From contig CAZLBP010000010.1 in assembly GCA_964557855.1 (NCBI GenBank), forward strand, positions 1 through 64,000: a DNA stretch of 64,000 nt. The letters run 5' to 3'. The position numbers and the translations under genes were made by a program. The stretch comes from JAJRZL01 sp964557855. GTDB lineage: Bacteria > Zixibacteria > MSB-5A5 > GN15 > FEB-12. The notes beneath the pieces are model-generated. The model was not told where the DNA came from. It saw only the letters and a list, made by a program, of their open reading frames with translations, and ran no database searches. Positions 1-8,367 of this stretch are shown piece after piece; the stretch's first letter is position 1; the number at the start of each line of letters is the position of its first letter.

Positions 1-25
1 AAACTTACTCTTCTGAGAAACACGA

Positions 26-55
26 GTCGCCCCTGCCCGGCAGGGGCGACTTTTT
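26..55 (+). terminator. Rho-independent terminator
   Basis: An 11-bp perfect stem (GTCGCCCCTGC at 26-36 pairing with 40-50) closes a 3-nt loop and is followed by TTTTT at 51-55. This is a textbook intrinsic terminator for plus-strand transcription, so it ends a gene lying to the left of the window. It also insulates the locus that starts at 181. Confidence 0.85.
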
Positions 56-180
56 AGTGCCCCGATCATTGCCTGGTGCCCGGTGCTGCCTTTATCTTTT
101 GCAGTTCGTGCAATGCCGCCGTATATTGGCAATGAGAGAATATCGCCGGAACCCAGGAAGTAGAGCAAGCCTGATTCGAA

Positions 181-1110
181 ATGAGATCCAAACGAAAAAC
201 CACCTGTAATATAAGCCTCATGCTGTCAACGGTTGTTGTGGCGGCATGGATTTCTTGTGGCGACAACGACAACGATAAAGGGCGAGACCCTGATATGGTA
301 ATTCCTCAAGAGACTAACGGATGGCACCGTCACGGCTCGACTGAAACATATGACCGTGAGACAATATTCGACTACATCAACGGCGCCGGCGAAGTGTATT
401 TGTCCTACGGGTTTCACGATGTCAGAGTATATCGATTCAACCGCCCCGGTCATCCGGAGATTGCCGTGGAAGTCTTCGATATGGGTTCGCCGGAGGATGC
501 CTATGGCGTCTTCAGCTATGCCCGGGAAGATGAAAAGAGGGAAATCGGTCAGGGATACGAGTACCGCGGCAGTGTCCTGTGTTTCTGGCAGAACCGTTTC
601 TTCGTGTGCGTAACGGCGGAAGAAGAGACGCCCGAGTCGAAGGAGACCATTCTATCACTCTCCGAGACGGTGGCCGGGTCCATTCCATTCTCGGCGGGCA
701 AACCCGATCTGGTGGCTCATCTTCCCGAGCGGGACCTGATCCCTAATTCCATCAGGTTTTTTCATACGCATACGACGCTTAATTACCACTACTTCCTGGC
801 TGAAGACAACATTCTCCAGCTTTCGGGCGCGACCGATGCGGTCCTGGCGGCGTACGATCCCGGCTATGTCCATCTGCTTTGCATCCGGTACCCCTCCTCC
901 TCCAAGGCGCAAGAAGCACATACCGCCTTTCTATCGGCCTATATGCCGGAAGTCGACCAAAACGGCGCCGCCCGGCTCGCCGACGACAGGTGGGGCGCAG
1001 CCGCACAACAGGGGCGGTATGTCGTCGTTGTCCTCGACGCACCGTCGAAAGACCGGGCTGAGCAGCTGGTCTCAGCCTGCAAAATGAACCTGACCAAATC
1101 CAATTCGTAA
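181..1110 (+). CDS. DUF6599-like lipoprotein
   Basis: This 309-aa protein begins with a basic N-terminus, a hydrophobic stretch and a cysteine at residue 26 (AWISC), which reads as a lipoprotein signal although the lipobox is imperfect. The remainder matches my recollection of the DUF6599 family: an early YINGAGEVYLSYGF segment, then a VEVFDMGSPEDAYGVFSY segment, and two roughly equal halves. No catalytic motif is visible and the function is unknown. It lies 14 bp upstream of a Tat-signal DUF362 gene on the same strand, so the two are probably co-transcribed and act in the same envelope process as the AmmeMemoRadiSam genes that follow. The family name is from memory; the lipoprotein nature is inferred from the signal. 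Confidence 0.7.
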   Translation: MRSKRKTTCNISLMLSTVVVAAWISCGDNDNDKGRDPDMVIPQETNGWHRHGSTETYDRETIFDYINGAGEVYLSYGFHDVRVYRFNRPGHPEIAVEVFDMGSPEDAYGVFSYAREDEKREIGQGYEYRGSVLCFWQNRFFVCVTAEEETPESKETILSLSETVAGSIPFSAGKPDLVAHLPERDLIPNSIRFFHTHTTLNYHYFLAEDNILQLSGATDAVLAAYDPGYVHLLCIRYPSSSKAQEAHTAFLSAYMPEVDQNGAARLADDRWGAAAQQGRYVVVVLDAPSKDRAEQLVSACKMNLTKSNS

Positions 1111-1124
1111 GGACGGAAGAAACA

Positions 1125-2018
1125 GTGAAACAAGCGCCTTATACTCGACGCGATTTCATGAAGGTGGGGGGCTGTGCGGCTATGGGCGTAGCTATCGGCT
1201 TCCCCGTCTTGTCCGAAAAAAAGCAGCCCCAGACTACGCTCAGCAAAGTGGTTCTGGTGCGCCACCCGGATGCGACTGACGCCAAGGGGCAGGCGAACGA
1301 GCAAGCGATACAGTCCATGCTTGACCAGGGTATCACCGAACTCTTTGACGTGAAAACGCCGGCGGAAGCCTGGAGAAAGATCATCCGGCCGGATGACATT
1401 GTCGGCATCAAGAGTAACGTCTGGCGACCGTTGCCGACTCCGGCCAAGCTGGAACAAGCCATACAGTTGGGTGTCATTGGCGCCGGCGTGCGACACGAGC
1501 ACGTAGCCGTGGATGACCGTGGTGTGCTGGGACACCCCGTATTCGAGAAAGCAACGGCACTCATCAACGTCAGGCCCTCGCGCACTCACGCCTGGTCGGG
1601 GGTGGGCAGCTTGCTGAAGAACTACATCATGTTCGTTCCGAGTCCCCCGGATTATCATGCCAACGCGTGCGCCGACCTCGGCGCTCTCTGGCGCCTGCCG
1701 CTGGTCAAGAACAAGACCCGGTTGAACATACTCGTCGTGCTGACACCCCAGTTTCACGGCATCGGTCCTCACCATTTCGATAAGTCGTATACCTGGGGTT
1801 ATAACGGCCTGTTACTGGGCACGGACCCGGTCGCAGTTGATACGGTCGGCCTGCGTCTACTCCAGCTCAAACGTCAACAGTACTTCGGCGAAGACCGTCC
1901 TCTCAAACCCTCGGCTCACCACATAGCGTTCGCCGACACCAGGTACCATCTCGGCACCAGTGATCCAGCTCAGATCGACTTGATAAAAATGGGTTGGGAG
2001 AAGGACGTTCTCCTTTAA
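1125..2018 (+). CDS. Tat-exported DUF362 protein
   Basis: A 297-aa protein starting with GTG, preceded by a weak purine-rich GGACGGAAGAA. Its N-terminus carries TRRDFMKVGG followed by a small hydrophobic stretch, a good twin-arginine signal. The body has DUF362 hallmarks: a DDIVGIKSNVW segment, a LLKNYIMF segment in place of the usual KxMKNxYG, and a late GTDPVAVDTVGLRLL segment that is nearly diagnostic of the family. DUF362 has no established reaction; some members carry ferredoxin domains, but this one does not. It is the first of three DUF362 genes within 6 kb. The Tat signal implies folding, possibly with a cofactor, before export. Confidence 0.75.
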   Translation: MKQAPYTRRDFMKVGGCAAMGVAIGFPVLSEKKQPQTTLSKVVLVRHPDATDAKGQANEQAIQSMLDQGITELFDVKTPAEAWRKIIRPDDIVGIKSNVWRPLPTPAKLEQAIQLGVIGAGVRHEHVAVDDRGVLGHPVFEKATALINVRPSRTHAWSGVGSLLKNYIMFVPSPPDYHANACADLGALWRLPLVKNKTRLNILVVLTPQFHGIGPHHFDKSYTWGYNGLLLGTDPVAVDTVGLRLLQLKRQQYFGEDRPLKPSAHHIAFADTRYHLGTSDPAQIDLIKMGWEKDVLL

Positions 2019-2030
2019 CGGTACTTCACT

Positions 2031-3701
2031 CTAGCCGGCACGGCTGTCCCGTTCCAGCAGGATCTGGTTGTCCTGAGAGCGGGACTCACCGACTGCTGTG
2101 ACGTAGATCGCCCGTTTGTCGTTGACCGGACAGGCAAACTCGCACGCTCCGCACCCGGTGCATTCGTTCGCATCGACGTAGGGGCGTCGGATCGAAATCT
2201 CGTTTCCGTCGCGATCATAGATTACTTCATCCTTCAAATAAACCGCCTTGGGCGCGGTGGGACACCATTCTTCGCAGACGATACAAGGCGTAGCCATCGC
2301 CCACGGGAGGCAACGGCCGCGGTCGATGAAGGCCGTCCCGATGCGGTTGGGCGGGGTCTCCTCGTCACCCACTTTCTCCTTGACGGACATTTCGAGAATG
2401 GCGCCGGTGGGACAGACCTGTCCGCACAAAGTGCAGGTGGGCTCACAGTACCCGATCCGGGCAATGAGTATGGGTGACCACAAACCCTCAAGGCCAGCTT
2501 CCAGCAAAGTCGGATGTAAGGCATTGTTCGGACAAACCCGCATACACTGACCGCACCGTATACATCGGGCCAGGAAATCGGCTTCCGGCTGGGAGCCGGG
2601 CGGACGAATCACGCGCGGATCGGCGTTGACCTCGAAGGCGTCTCCGGAACGAAAAAGCGGGTAAGCTGCCAGGCCACCGGCCACCGACGCCAGCAGTTTG
2701 CGCCGCGAGATATCGACTTTCTGAGTGGGTGCGGGATTCGTCCTGGTGGATTTTTGGTTCGGGAAGAATTGAAACTTGAGCGACCCGGTGGGGCATGATG
2801 CCTGGCAGTTCAAACACAGGTGACATTCGGCCTGCCGCCACTTGGAGCCGATGTCCGGATTGTCGGCCCCCTGGCAAGCGAGGAGACAGAGCCGGCAATG
2901 ATCGCAGGTCGACTCTTCTTTCTTCAGGCCGAAAATGGCGTATCGCGAGAAGATTCCCAGCAGAGCACCCAACGGACAGATACCTCGACACCAGAACCGA
3001 GTGAAAACGCGATTCATGACCAGTACCGCCAGAAAGAACACGCCGAGCGTTACAATAGCGTGAAAATGCGCCGGCCGATAGGTCAAGAGAAGCGGCGATA
3101 CCAGATCGTAGATGAATTGCCCTGTGTTCATAACAGGTGGGATGCCGGTCGACTTGAAAATCCGCAGCATCCCGTCCGCCGCCGAATGTATCATGGGCAG
3201 TACGACCGTTCCGATGGAGCGGGCCAGAAACGCCAGCGGATCCAGAAGTCCCGCCTGCAGGATACCAACGACCGCCGCGCCCAGGAAGAAGAACAGCACG
3301 TAGTACTTAATGCGCTGGTACTTGTGATACCGATTGGACTTGATCTTCCCGGCCCCTTTGCGCTTGAGCCGCTCGGAGGGGAACTCCGACAACCAGTGAT
3401 TCAGACTACCCATGGGACAAACCCAGCCACAGAAGAACCGACCGAGGAAGATGGTCGGAATCAGGATTACCAATGACCACAACAATCCCATAAACACGGT
3501 CCCGCTGGTCAGCAGCACGGCTAGGGCCACGAGCGGATCGAACTCCAGAGCAATCGACACCGGATACGGGAGTTGAATGTCCTTCGTTTGGTCGGCGCTG
3601 AAATCCACCTCGAAAGTCGTCTCGCGGATGAGCCAGAAGAAGAGCAGGAAGAAGACTGCTTGTGAAATGCGACGAAGATTCCTGACGGTGCGAATAGTCA
3701 T
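2031..3701 (-). CDS. NapH-NapG-like membrane polyferredoxin fusion
   Basis: A 556-aa iron-sulfur membrane protein. Residues 1-310 resemble NapH/CcoG-type quinol-linked proteins, with several hydrophobic segments, the short motifs CGWVCPMG (91-98) and CRGICPLG (238-245), and two 4Fe-4S motifs at 266-276 and 293-303. An internal SRRKLLAS at 332-339 followed by a small hydrophobic stretch looks like a buried Tat-type signal-anchor. Behind it lies a MauM/NapG-like domain with four more cysteine clusters at 380-390, 419-430, 473-480 and 514-524. The predicted role is to carry electrons from the membrane pool to an extracytoplasmic acceptor. The start overlaps the stop of the upstream DUF362 gene (TGATG), so the two are translationally coupled. 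The acceptor is unknown; AmrS next door is an obvious candidate. Confidence 0.82.
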   Translation of the reverse strand: MTIRTVRNLRRISQAVFFLLFFWLIRETTFEVDFSADQTKDIQLPYPVSIALEFDPLVALAVLLTSGTVFMGLLWSLVILIPTIFLGRFFCGWVCPMGSLNHWLSEFPSERLKRKGAGKIKSNRYHKYQRIKYYVLFFFLGAAVVGILQAGLLDPLAFLARSIGTVVLPMIHSAADGMLRIFKSTGIPPVMNTGQFIYDLVSPLLLTYRPAHFHAIVTLGVFFLAVLVMNRVFTRFWCRGICPLGALLGIFSRYAIFGLKKEESTCDHCRLCLLACQGADNPDIGSKWRQAECHLCLNCQASCPTGSLKFQFFPNQKSTRTNPAPTQKVDISRRKLLASVAGGLAAYPLFRSGDAFEVNADPRVIRPPGSQPEADFLARCIRCGQCMRVCPNNALHPTLLEAGLEGLWSPILIARIGYCEPTCTLCGQVCPTGAILEMSVKEKVGDEETPPNRIGTAFIDRGRCLPWAMATPCIVCEEWCPTAPKAVYLKDEVIYDRDGNEISIRRPYVDANECTGCGACEFACPVNDKRAIYVTAVGESRSQDNQILLERDSRAG

Positions 3702-4654
3702 CAGGTGATTTCTTGATAGCCCGCAGACCGGTAATCAATACTGCCCAATCCGGATTTTGCAGCCAGTCTGATATGTCCGACCCGGTCGCCGCTCAGACCC
3801 AGAAACTCCGCTCCACGCGCGTCCGCCGCGACCTGGTCCGTGCTGCAAATAACCGTGTTTTCGCGGGCGACGTCTCCCAGTGAGCCGCCCTGCGGTCCGC
3901 CGCGAAGAAGCACCCGGGTGGCATCGACTACGGTCAACGTCGGACGACAGAAGGCAGCCAGGTCGACGATGGACTGGTCGATCTGTTGGTGGAGCTGGTG
4001 CCGTCGGCCACCCAAGATGCCATAGAGATTCTTCATGCCGATCGTACACCGAGAAAGCGAATGCTGCTTGACAATGGGCATGTTGATCAATTTGTCGGTT
4101 TCGAGAAAGTATTTGAGCACCGGCCAAACCGTCAGCAGTTTGCCGTTCATCTTAGTTTCCAGGAAGTCGTCTTCAGTGGGCAGCGGCACCTTCGCCCCGG
4201 CGCTCTCGGCGGCCTGGCCGATTCCCGACCGCATAAAGCAACGGCGCGGGTCATTACAGCTGATATCCGTTACGATAACCGACCCGGCGCCTGCTTCAAA
4301 GCACAACCGAACCATCTCACCGACCAGCACGGGATTCGTGTTCGCAGCCTGTTCCGGTGATCTATCCCAGCCGATATTGGGCTTAATCGTTACGGTCTCA
4401 TCGAATTGGATGAAACGTTTGATGCCGCCTACGGCATCCAGGCTTTTGTGCAGGGCTACGACGGCATCCTCGTCCCTGGCCAGCGTGATTGTCGGATACG
4501 ACCTGTCGTGCGGGACTTCAAAATCGGTGACAAGTGAGCGGATCGGATGATAGTCAGAAGTATCCCGATTATGGAACAGCCAACCCGTGCCGCCGGTCAC
4601 GACCGCCAGCGTCAACGCCTGCCCGGATTTCTTGATGAAATCACGACGTTCCAT
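3701..4654 (-). CDS. Tat-exported DUF362 protein
   Basis: I place the start at the ATG at 4654, which has GGGAG 5 nt upstream and gives 317 aa beginning MERRDFIKKSG, a clear twin-arginine signal followed by a hydrophobic stretch. DUF362 features include VTIKPNIGWDRSPEQAANTN, the short motif MKNLYGILGGRRHQLHQ, and a late TDQVAADARGAEFLGL segment. Homologues with this architecture commonly sit next to polyferredoxins, and here the stop codon overlaps the start of the NapH-NapG-like gene, which suggests the two products act together. The reaction is unknown. A second in-frame ATG at 4678 would add eight residues and spoil the placement of the Tat motif, so I reject it. Confidence 0.8.
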   Translation of the reverse strand: MERRDFIKKSGQALTLAVVTGGTGWLFHNRDTSDYHPIRSLVTDFEVPHDRSYPTITLARDEDAVVALHKSLDAVGGIKRFIQFDETVTIKPNIGWDRSPEQAANTNPVLVGEMVRLCFEAGAGSVIVTDISCNDPRRCFMRSGIGQAAESAGAKVPLPTEDDFLETKMNGKLLTVWPVLKYFLETDKLINMPIVKQHSLSRCTIGMKNLYGILGGRRHQLHQQIDQSIVDLAAFCRPTLTVVDATRVLLRGGPQGGSLGDVARENTVICSTDQVAADARGAEFLGLSGDRVGHIRLAAKSGLGSIDYRSAGYQEIT

Positions 4655-4754
4655 TGTACTCCCAGGACCACAAGTCAATCATATAATACTCGATAGGTCC
4701 GAAATCTGCAATGGAATTCGCCATCCCCACGAACCGAGTTGTCTCTGACCAAGG

Positions 4755-6221
4755 CTACTCACCGAATACGATGGCCTGGAATTTCTCGATCTTAACGTCG
4801 GGATGCTTGTAGGCATCGACCGGAAGCCCGGCTTTGCGACAGGTGTGCTGCAAGAACTCGACGTGATCCCAGCCGTACTCGGTTGCCACCTGAGGCAGTA
4901 ACAGGCCTCGTTGGTCGCCGAGTGTGATCATCAACCCGTCCCGGCCGACCTCGATCTCATCGATTGACTTGATTTCCTGAAGCGGCGTCAACCAGGATAT
5001 CTCAATATGCAGGCTATCCAACTCGTGACGGTCCACGGGCGGAAAACGGTCATCGGCCACGGCCGCCTGTACGGCGCAGACAGAAACGGTCTTGTATAGG
5101 GCCTCCTGAGCGATCGTATGACCGATGCAGCCTCTGAGCCGGTTTTCTCTTTTGAGTGTGACAAAGGCTCCACCGGGTTGTCCCAGCATACCATCAACCT
5201 CAAACTCCGGCACCGTCCGGCTTTCTAAATAGGTTTCTATCGACTTGCGGGCGATTTGAAGCAGCAGTGACTTGTCTCCGGCTGACAGCATTCGGTTGGA
5301 AGGCAATTCGGAGGTCGATTGGTCCGCGGACTCAGACTGATAAATGACCGCCGCTACATAACCTACCACCGAACTTTTGTCGCCCGATATATCACCGGAG
5401 TCGCCGTACCTGAGCACTTTGACTCTGTTTGCACCCTTGCGAACGGCAGCCTTGAGCACGGCAACGGTAGCCCCACCGCCGCACATCTCCACCTTCTCAT
5501 CTCGGAGGTAACGTTCGAGTCGGTCCGGGTCGAGCCGCTGCAGACAGTCTATACCCAGCGAATCCATCCCGCGGCCCTCATCGGCGGGACGGTAATGCTG
5601 CCAGTCGGTTGAAGCCACAATCACTGTCTTATCGTCAACGGGAATGTCTGAGAGGCTTTCTGCAAGAAGATCGACTGTGCCAGGTTCCGGATACCCCATC
5701 GAGATCGGCACTATCCGAAATGAATCGAGAACTGCCTGCAAATATGGTAACTGGACCTCAAGGGAATGCTCTCTGATATGCGCTTCAGGAATTCTATCGA
5801 TGTTGTCATACCGGATGAATTCGGCGCACAGTGTCGAGTCGCACGAGACGCTTCCCAGGGGTGTTTTCCAGACGACATCCGGGCCATAAACCGACAATCC
5901 GCGGAATCCGTACCGATGAGACGGGCCACAGAGGATGACATTTTTGACCCGCTGGTCCTCCAGCAGTTTGTAACTGTGGGCGGCTATTTGGCCGGAATAA
6001 ACCAGCCCGGCGTGCGGCACGACCAGTGCAATAATCCGGCCGTCGATTCGCGGTAATTCTTCTACCTTCACCAAATGTTGATTGATTAACATGGCCAACT
6101 GGCCGCTGTCGGCAGGATAAAAGGAGCCTGCCACAGCCGGCTCGCGCACCGCGGCCGATAAGGTCTGGCTTAGAATCCAGCTGGTCGCCAGCAGGACCGC
6201 CAAAGAAATATGCTTCTTCAC
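4755..6221 (-). CDS. AmmeMemoRadiSam fusion: Memo (protein B) plus AMMECR1 (protein A), exported
   Basis: I chose the GTG at 6221, which has GGGAGG 6 nt upstream and gives 488 aa starting with a Sec-type signal peptide (MKKHISLAVLLATSW, then a likely cleavage after LSA). Residues 26-295 are a Memo domain, a relative of class III extradiol dioxygenases. All five residues of the Memo metal/active site appear conserved: His70 in PHAG, His102 in GPSH, Asp206 and His209 in STDWQHY, and Cys247 in MCGG. Residues 310-488 are an AMMECR1 domain with the hallmark LRGCIGH (362-368). The three-part AmmeMemoRadiSam system is recognised by co-occurrence but its chemistry is not established. The fusion supports a physical Memo-AMMECR1 complex; the signal peptide places it outside the cytoplasm. 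Confidence 0.85.
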   Translation of the reverse strand: MKKHISLAVLLATSWILSQTLSAAVREPAVAGSFYPADSGQLAMLINQHLVKVEELPRIDGRIIALVVPHAGLVYSGQIAAHSYKLLEDQRVKNVILCGPSHRYGFRGLSVYGPDVVWKTPLGSVSCDSTLCAEFIRYDNIDRIPEAHIREHSLEVQLPYLQAVLDSFRIVPISMGYPEPGTVDLLAESLSDIPVDDKTVIVASTDWQHYRPADEGRGMDSLGIDCLQRLDPDRLERYLRDEKVEMCGGGATVAVLKAAVRKGANRVKVLRYGDSGDISGDKSSVVGYVAAVIYQSESADQSTSELPSNRMLSAGDKSLLLQIARKSIETYLESRTVPEFEVDGMLGQPGGAFVTLKRENRLRGCIGHTIAQEALYKTVSVCAVQAAVADDRFPPVDRHELDSLHIEISWLTPLQEIKSIDEIEVGRDGLMITLGDQRGLLLPQVATEYGWDHVEFLQHTCRKAGLPVDAYKHPDVKIEKFQAIVFGE

Positions 6222-6307
6222 GAGTGGCCTCCCGGCCGATTCCCGACATCGGCCATATTCTACAAAAGACGGTATCACGAAAACCGTTTCTTTATTATAA
6301 TTAGTAT
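6222..6307. promoter_or_regulatory. Divergent promoter region between Memo-AMMECR1 and DUF362/amrS
   Basis: On the plus strand a consensus TATAAT lies at 6296-6301 and ends exactly 6 nt before the ATG at 6308. There is no Shine-Dalgarno sequence in the preceding 20 nt, so the transcript would begin at or within a base or two of the start codon (leaderless). The -35 box is poor. On the minus strand TAGAAT (forward ATTCTA around 6257-6262) is a candidate -10 for the Memo-AMMECR1 gene, which does have a Shine-Dalgarno. The shared 86-bp region is consistent with co-regulation of the two divergent transcripts. Confidence 0.45.
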
Positions 6308-7234
6308 ATGAGCAAAGTGGTCGTAGTCAAGCTTTCAAGTGATAACTCCCAAAACGGCTGCACCCAAGAGCAGTACATGCAGATGATTACTAACGGTTTG
6401 CGGGCGCTGGGCGGAGCGGGCACTGCTTCCCATGCCTTTCGTACATTTTTGCCGGGCGGGGTCATAGGGATGAAGACCAATTGTCTGACCCGCAAACTCA
6501 ATTCGACTCCCGTGCCTTTGGTTGACGCTCTGGCCACGCTGTTGATCCAATCCGGATACAAAGATAACGACATTGTCGTTTGGGAACGCTCCAACCGCGA
6601 GCTGAAAAGCGCCGGGTACTCGCTGAACGTGTCCTCAGTGGGACGCCGATGTCTCGGGACGGATACGAACGGCATCGGGTACAGTGATGATTTCGCTGTT
6701 TCCGGTGACGTTAACTCTCTCGTGACCAGGGTATTGACCGATGTCGTCGATTTCAACATCAATCTGCCTATTCTCAAGGATCACTCGATTGCCGGTTTGT
6801 CGGGAGGTATGAAAAACATGTACGGCGCTATTCACAATCCGAACAAGTTCCACGACAACAACTGCTCGCCGTATTGCGCCCATGTCAACAACCTGGAGCC
6901 GATCCGGACGAAAAACCGGCTCACCATTCTCGATGCGGTCAGAGTACAATACAACGGCGGACCGGGTTTTGTCAGTCGCTACCGAACCGGCTACAACGGT
7001 ATCGTCTTATCGAATGATCCGGTGGCGGCCGACCGGATCGGGCTGTCGATTCTGGACCACGTGCGGCAGGAGAACGGCCTCCCCCCGCTGGACAAGGTCG
7101 GACGACAAGTGAAGTACCTTGATGCGGCTCAAGAGCTGGGCCTGGGGACGGCCGATCTGAGCCGGATCAACCTGACAGTCCTGAAAATAGATCAACAGGG
7201 CCAGCCTCATGAAACGGAGCTGTTCGATGGATAG
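6308..7234 (+). CDS. DUF362 protein without signal peptide
   Basis: A 308-aa DUF362 protein that begins directly with MSKVVVVKLS and has no signal sequence, unlike the other two in this locus. Family features are VIGMKTNCLTRKLN, the short motif MKNMYGAIHNPNKFHDNNC, TILDAVRVQYNGGPGF, and the late SNDPVAADRIGLSIL. The start is the only sensible ATG, sits right behind a TATAAT box and lacks a ribosome-binding site. The gene overlaps the start of amrS by 8 nt, which indicates translational coupling to the radical SAM enzyme. It may be the cytoplasmic partner of an otherwise exported module, or its export signal may be absent because it travels with a partner; the sequence cannot decide. Confidence 0.78.
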   Translation: MSKVVVVKLSSDNSQNGCTQEQYMQMITNGLRALGGAGTASHAFRTFLPGGVIGMKTNCLTRKLNSTPVPLVDALATLLIQSGYKDNDIVVWERSNRELKSAGYSLNVSSVGRRCLGTDTNGIGYSDDFAVSGDVNSLVTRVLTDVVDFNINLPILKDHSIAGLSGGMKNMYGAIHNPNKFHDNNCSPYCAHVNNLEPIRTKNRLTILDAVRVQYNGGPGFVSRYRTGYNGIVLSNDPVAADRIGLSILDHVRQENGLPPLDKVGRQVKYLDAAQELGLGTADLSRINLTVLKIDQQGQPHETELFDG

Positions 7235-8366
7235 ACGTCTCTTTCTCAAATGCGCCGGTTGTACGGCCGCCGCCGCGGCCGCGACGCAGACCGATTTGCT
7301 GCCGGAAGTGCTGGGTGGCATGAGAAACGCGTACGCCTTTGGCTCCGAGCCCAGGTTGTCGTCGGTCGAGGCCCGGCACTACAAGAAACTGGATGAGGGG
7401 GGCATTGAATGCGGCATTTGCCCGCGCCACTGCCGCGTCACCGATCTGGAGCGAGGTTTCTGCGGTGTGCGAGAGAATCGATCCGATACGTATTACACGC
7501 TCGTCTACGGCTGCCCCTGTGCACTGAACATCGACCCGATCGAGAAGAAACCGCTTTACCATTTCTATCCCGGCACGACTGCTCTTTCGCTGGCGACGGC
7601 GGGTTGCAATGTGGACTGTAAGTTCTGCCAAAATTGGGAGATCTCACAAACGCGGCCGGAGCAGACACAGAATTTCGACCTGCTTCCTCGCGCGGCCGTG
7701 GCCGTCTGCAAAGAACGTCAGGTGCCCACCATCGCCTATACCTACTCCGAGCCGGTCGTATTCTACGAGTACATGTACGACATAGCGGAGCTCGGCCATA
7801 AGGACGGAGTCAAGTCGGTTATGATCACCGGCGGCTTTATCGAAGAACAGCCGCTGCGGGAACTGCTGCCGCATCTCGACGCTATCAAGGTCGACCTGAA
7901 ATCCATACGTGAAGACTATTATCGCGACGTCGTTCGCGGCGAGCTCAAGCCGGTTTTGGACCGGCTGATTCAGATGAAGCGGGCCGGCATCTGGCTGGAG
8001 CTGGTGTACCTGGTGGTGCCGACGCTTAATGACAGCGAGGCCGAGTTTCGCGAGCTGGCGCAGTGGATCAGAACCAATCTCGGCAGGGATGTCCCTATCC
8101 ATTTTTCTCGCTTTCATCCCCAGTACCTGCTCAAGAACCTCCCGGCCACACCGACCGGCACACTGGAAAAGGCGTACGAAATATGCCGCGCCGAGGGTCT
8201 GGAGTTCGTTTACCTGGGCAATGTCCCGGGGCATCGGGCCGAATCTACCTGCTGCCCGCAATGCGGCGGCACCGTCATCGGCCGCCGCGGCTACCGCATC
8301 ACCGACCGGAACCTGGAAGATAATCGCTGTCGCTCCTGCGGCAGGGAAATCCCCGGCCTGTTCTAG
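7227..8366 (+). CDS. amrS: AmmeMemoRadiSam radical SAM enzyme AmrS with N-terminal Tat signal
   Basis: A 379-aa radical SAM protein related to pyruvate-formate-lyase activating enzymes. The cluster motif CNVDCKFC is at residues 127-134, a CGICPRHC motif lies at about 62-69, and a C-terminal zinc-ribbon-like pair of CxxC motifs (CPQC, CRSC) ends the protein. Unusually it starts MDRRLFLKCAGC followed by an alanine-rich stretch, a twin-arginine-type signal, before the normal AmrS fold begins near residue 45. I use the ATG at 7227; an upstream ATG at 7209 would add MKRSCS. The gene overlaps the preceding DUF362 stop, and the next gene starts 1 nt after its stop, so the three form one operon. The substrate of AmrS is not established. 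Confidence 0.87.
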   Translation: MDRRLFLKCAGCTAAAAAATQTDLLPEVLGGMRNAYAFGSEPRLSSVEARHYKKLDEGGIECGICPRHCRVTDLERGFCGVRENRSDTYYTLVYGCPCALNIDPIEKKPLYHFYPGTTALSLATAGCNVDCKFCQNWEISQTRPEQTQNFDLLPRAAVAVCKERQVPTIAYTYSEPVVFYEYMYDIAELGHKDGVKSVMITGGFIEEQPLRELLPHLDAIKVDLKSIREDYYRDVVRGELKPVLDRLIQMKRAGIWLELVYLVVPTLNDSEAEFRELAQWIRTNLGRDVPIHFSRFHPQYLLKNLPATPTGTLEKAYEICRAEGLEFVYLGNVPGHRAESTCCPQCGGTVIGRRGYRITDRNLEDNRCRSCGREIPGLF

Positions 8367-8367
8367 T

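Noticed and set aside
8029..8367. N-terminal extension of the spermidine-synthase-like protein
   Set aside because: It lies inside amrS in another frame and has no transmembrane or homologous features; the ATG at 8368 is right after the amrS stop.
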